Shown: positions 6,241-6,489 of the stretch, in pieces
Numbering within the stretch: the stretch's first letter is position 1
How the letters are laid out: every line of letters starts with the position of its first letter
Assembly (NCBI GenBank): GCA_019420545.1
Contig: JAHZGZ010000099.1
Coordinates: 1 to 6,489, forward strand
DNA length: 6,489 nt
Direction of reading: 5' to 3'
Origin: Bacteroidales bacterium
GTDB taxonomy: Bacteria > Bacteroidota > Bacteroidia > Bacteroidales > Muribaculaceae
Program-made: the position numbers and the translations under genes
Notes under the pieces: model-generated
What the model saw: the letters and a program-made list of their open reading frames with translations, nothing else
What the model was told of the DNA's origin: nothing
The model's database searches: none

Positions 6241-6250
6241 TTCCAAAATA

Positions 6251-6489
6251 ATGAAAGCTTTGTTTTTTGACATCGACGGAACTCTTATCGATATAGATTC
6301 GCATAAGATTCCGGAATCGACAACCATAGCATTATGTAAAGCCAAAGAGGCAGGCAACAAAATCTTTATAGCTACAGGCCGGTCGCATACCATTGTAGAA
6401 CTACCGGGGCTGCCAAAAGAAATCATAGATGGATATATTACTCTCAACGGAGCCATATGTATTGCCAACGACAAGCCGATAAGTCTTAC
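6251..6489 (+). CDS. Cof-type HAD-IIB family phosphatase (partial, N-terminal 79 codons)
   Basis: The N-terminus of a haloacid dehalogenase-superfamily hydrolase that removes phosphate from small molecules, usually sugar phosphates, in the cytoplasm. Motif I is FFDIDGTL with nucleophile Asp7 and general acid Asp9; motif II is IFIATGRS with Thr42. The ATGR form and the later YITLNGA segment are typical of the Cof (IIB) subfamily, whose members are about 250-290 residues, so the cap domain and motifs III and IV lie beyond the window. The ATG follows an A-rich stretch (CCAAAATA) with no Shine-Dalgarno, as is usual in Bacteroidetes. Divergence from the deoR gene and the shared control region suggest joint regulation. 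Confidence 0.9.
   Translation, partial: MKALFFDIDGTLIDIDSHKIPESTTIALCKAKEAGNKIFIATGRSHTIVELPGLPKEIIDGYITLNGAICIANDKPISL

Overview
The window looks like chromosome from a member of the order Bacteroidales, possibly a Muribaculaceae-type gut commensal (family level is inference). Four points support this. Most genes are preceded by the Bacteroidetes promoter type (TTG/TTTG, about 19-20 bases, then TAnnTTTG). Start codons lack clear Shine-Dalgarno sequences and sit behind A/T-rich leaders. The proteins are of types common in that order, including a lipoprotein esterase, a carboxypeptidase-regulatory-like domain protein and AraC/DeoR regulators. The uvrB coding sequence is GC-richer than the AT-rich intergenic regions.

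Layout, left to right. Positions 1-1234 (minus) hold the N-terminal 411 codons of uvrB, the nucleotide excision repair helicase-like subunit, running off the left edge. A 328-base gap carries the uvrB promoter and the promoter of a tRNA-Arg(TCT) at 1563-1639 (plus). A perfect 19-bp hairpin follows the tRNA and lies between it and the convergent gene on its right. From there to 6082 everything is on the minus strand. A predicted exported alpha/beta hydrolase with a cysteine nucleophile elbow (1737-2822) lies directly downstream of an AraC-family regulator (2891-3739). Further right are an acetyl-esterase-like lipoprotein gene broken by a one-base frameshift (3908-4938), a short remnant of a carboxypeptidase-regulatory-like domain protein (4977-5222), and a DeoR-family regulator (5333-6082). 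A divergent Cof-type HAD phosphatase (6251 onward, plus) runs off the right edge.

How the genes relate. The AraC regulator and the hydrolase form a plausible regulator/target pair, with a palindrome and a promoter between them. The broken esterase and the truncated domain protein are adjacent and in the same direction, so they look like a decaying two-gene locus. The deoR and HAD genes share a divergent control region in which two good promoters interleave on opposite strands and an ACCGCA-core motif occurs four times, so DeoR autoregulation plus control of the phosphatase is the natural hypothesis. uvrB and the tRNA are ordinary housekeeping genes. I see no mobile element, CRISPR array or defence system, and nothing that amounts to a new biological system. 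The best leads are the deoR-HAD control region and the start-site ambiguity of the hydrolase.
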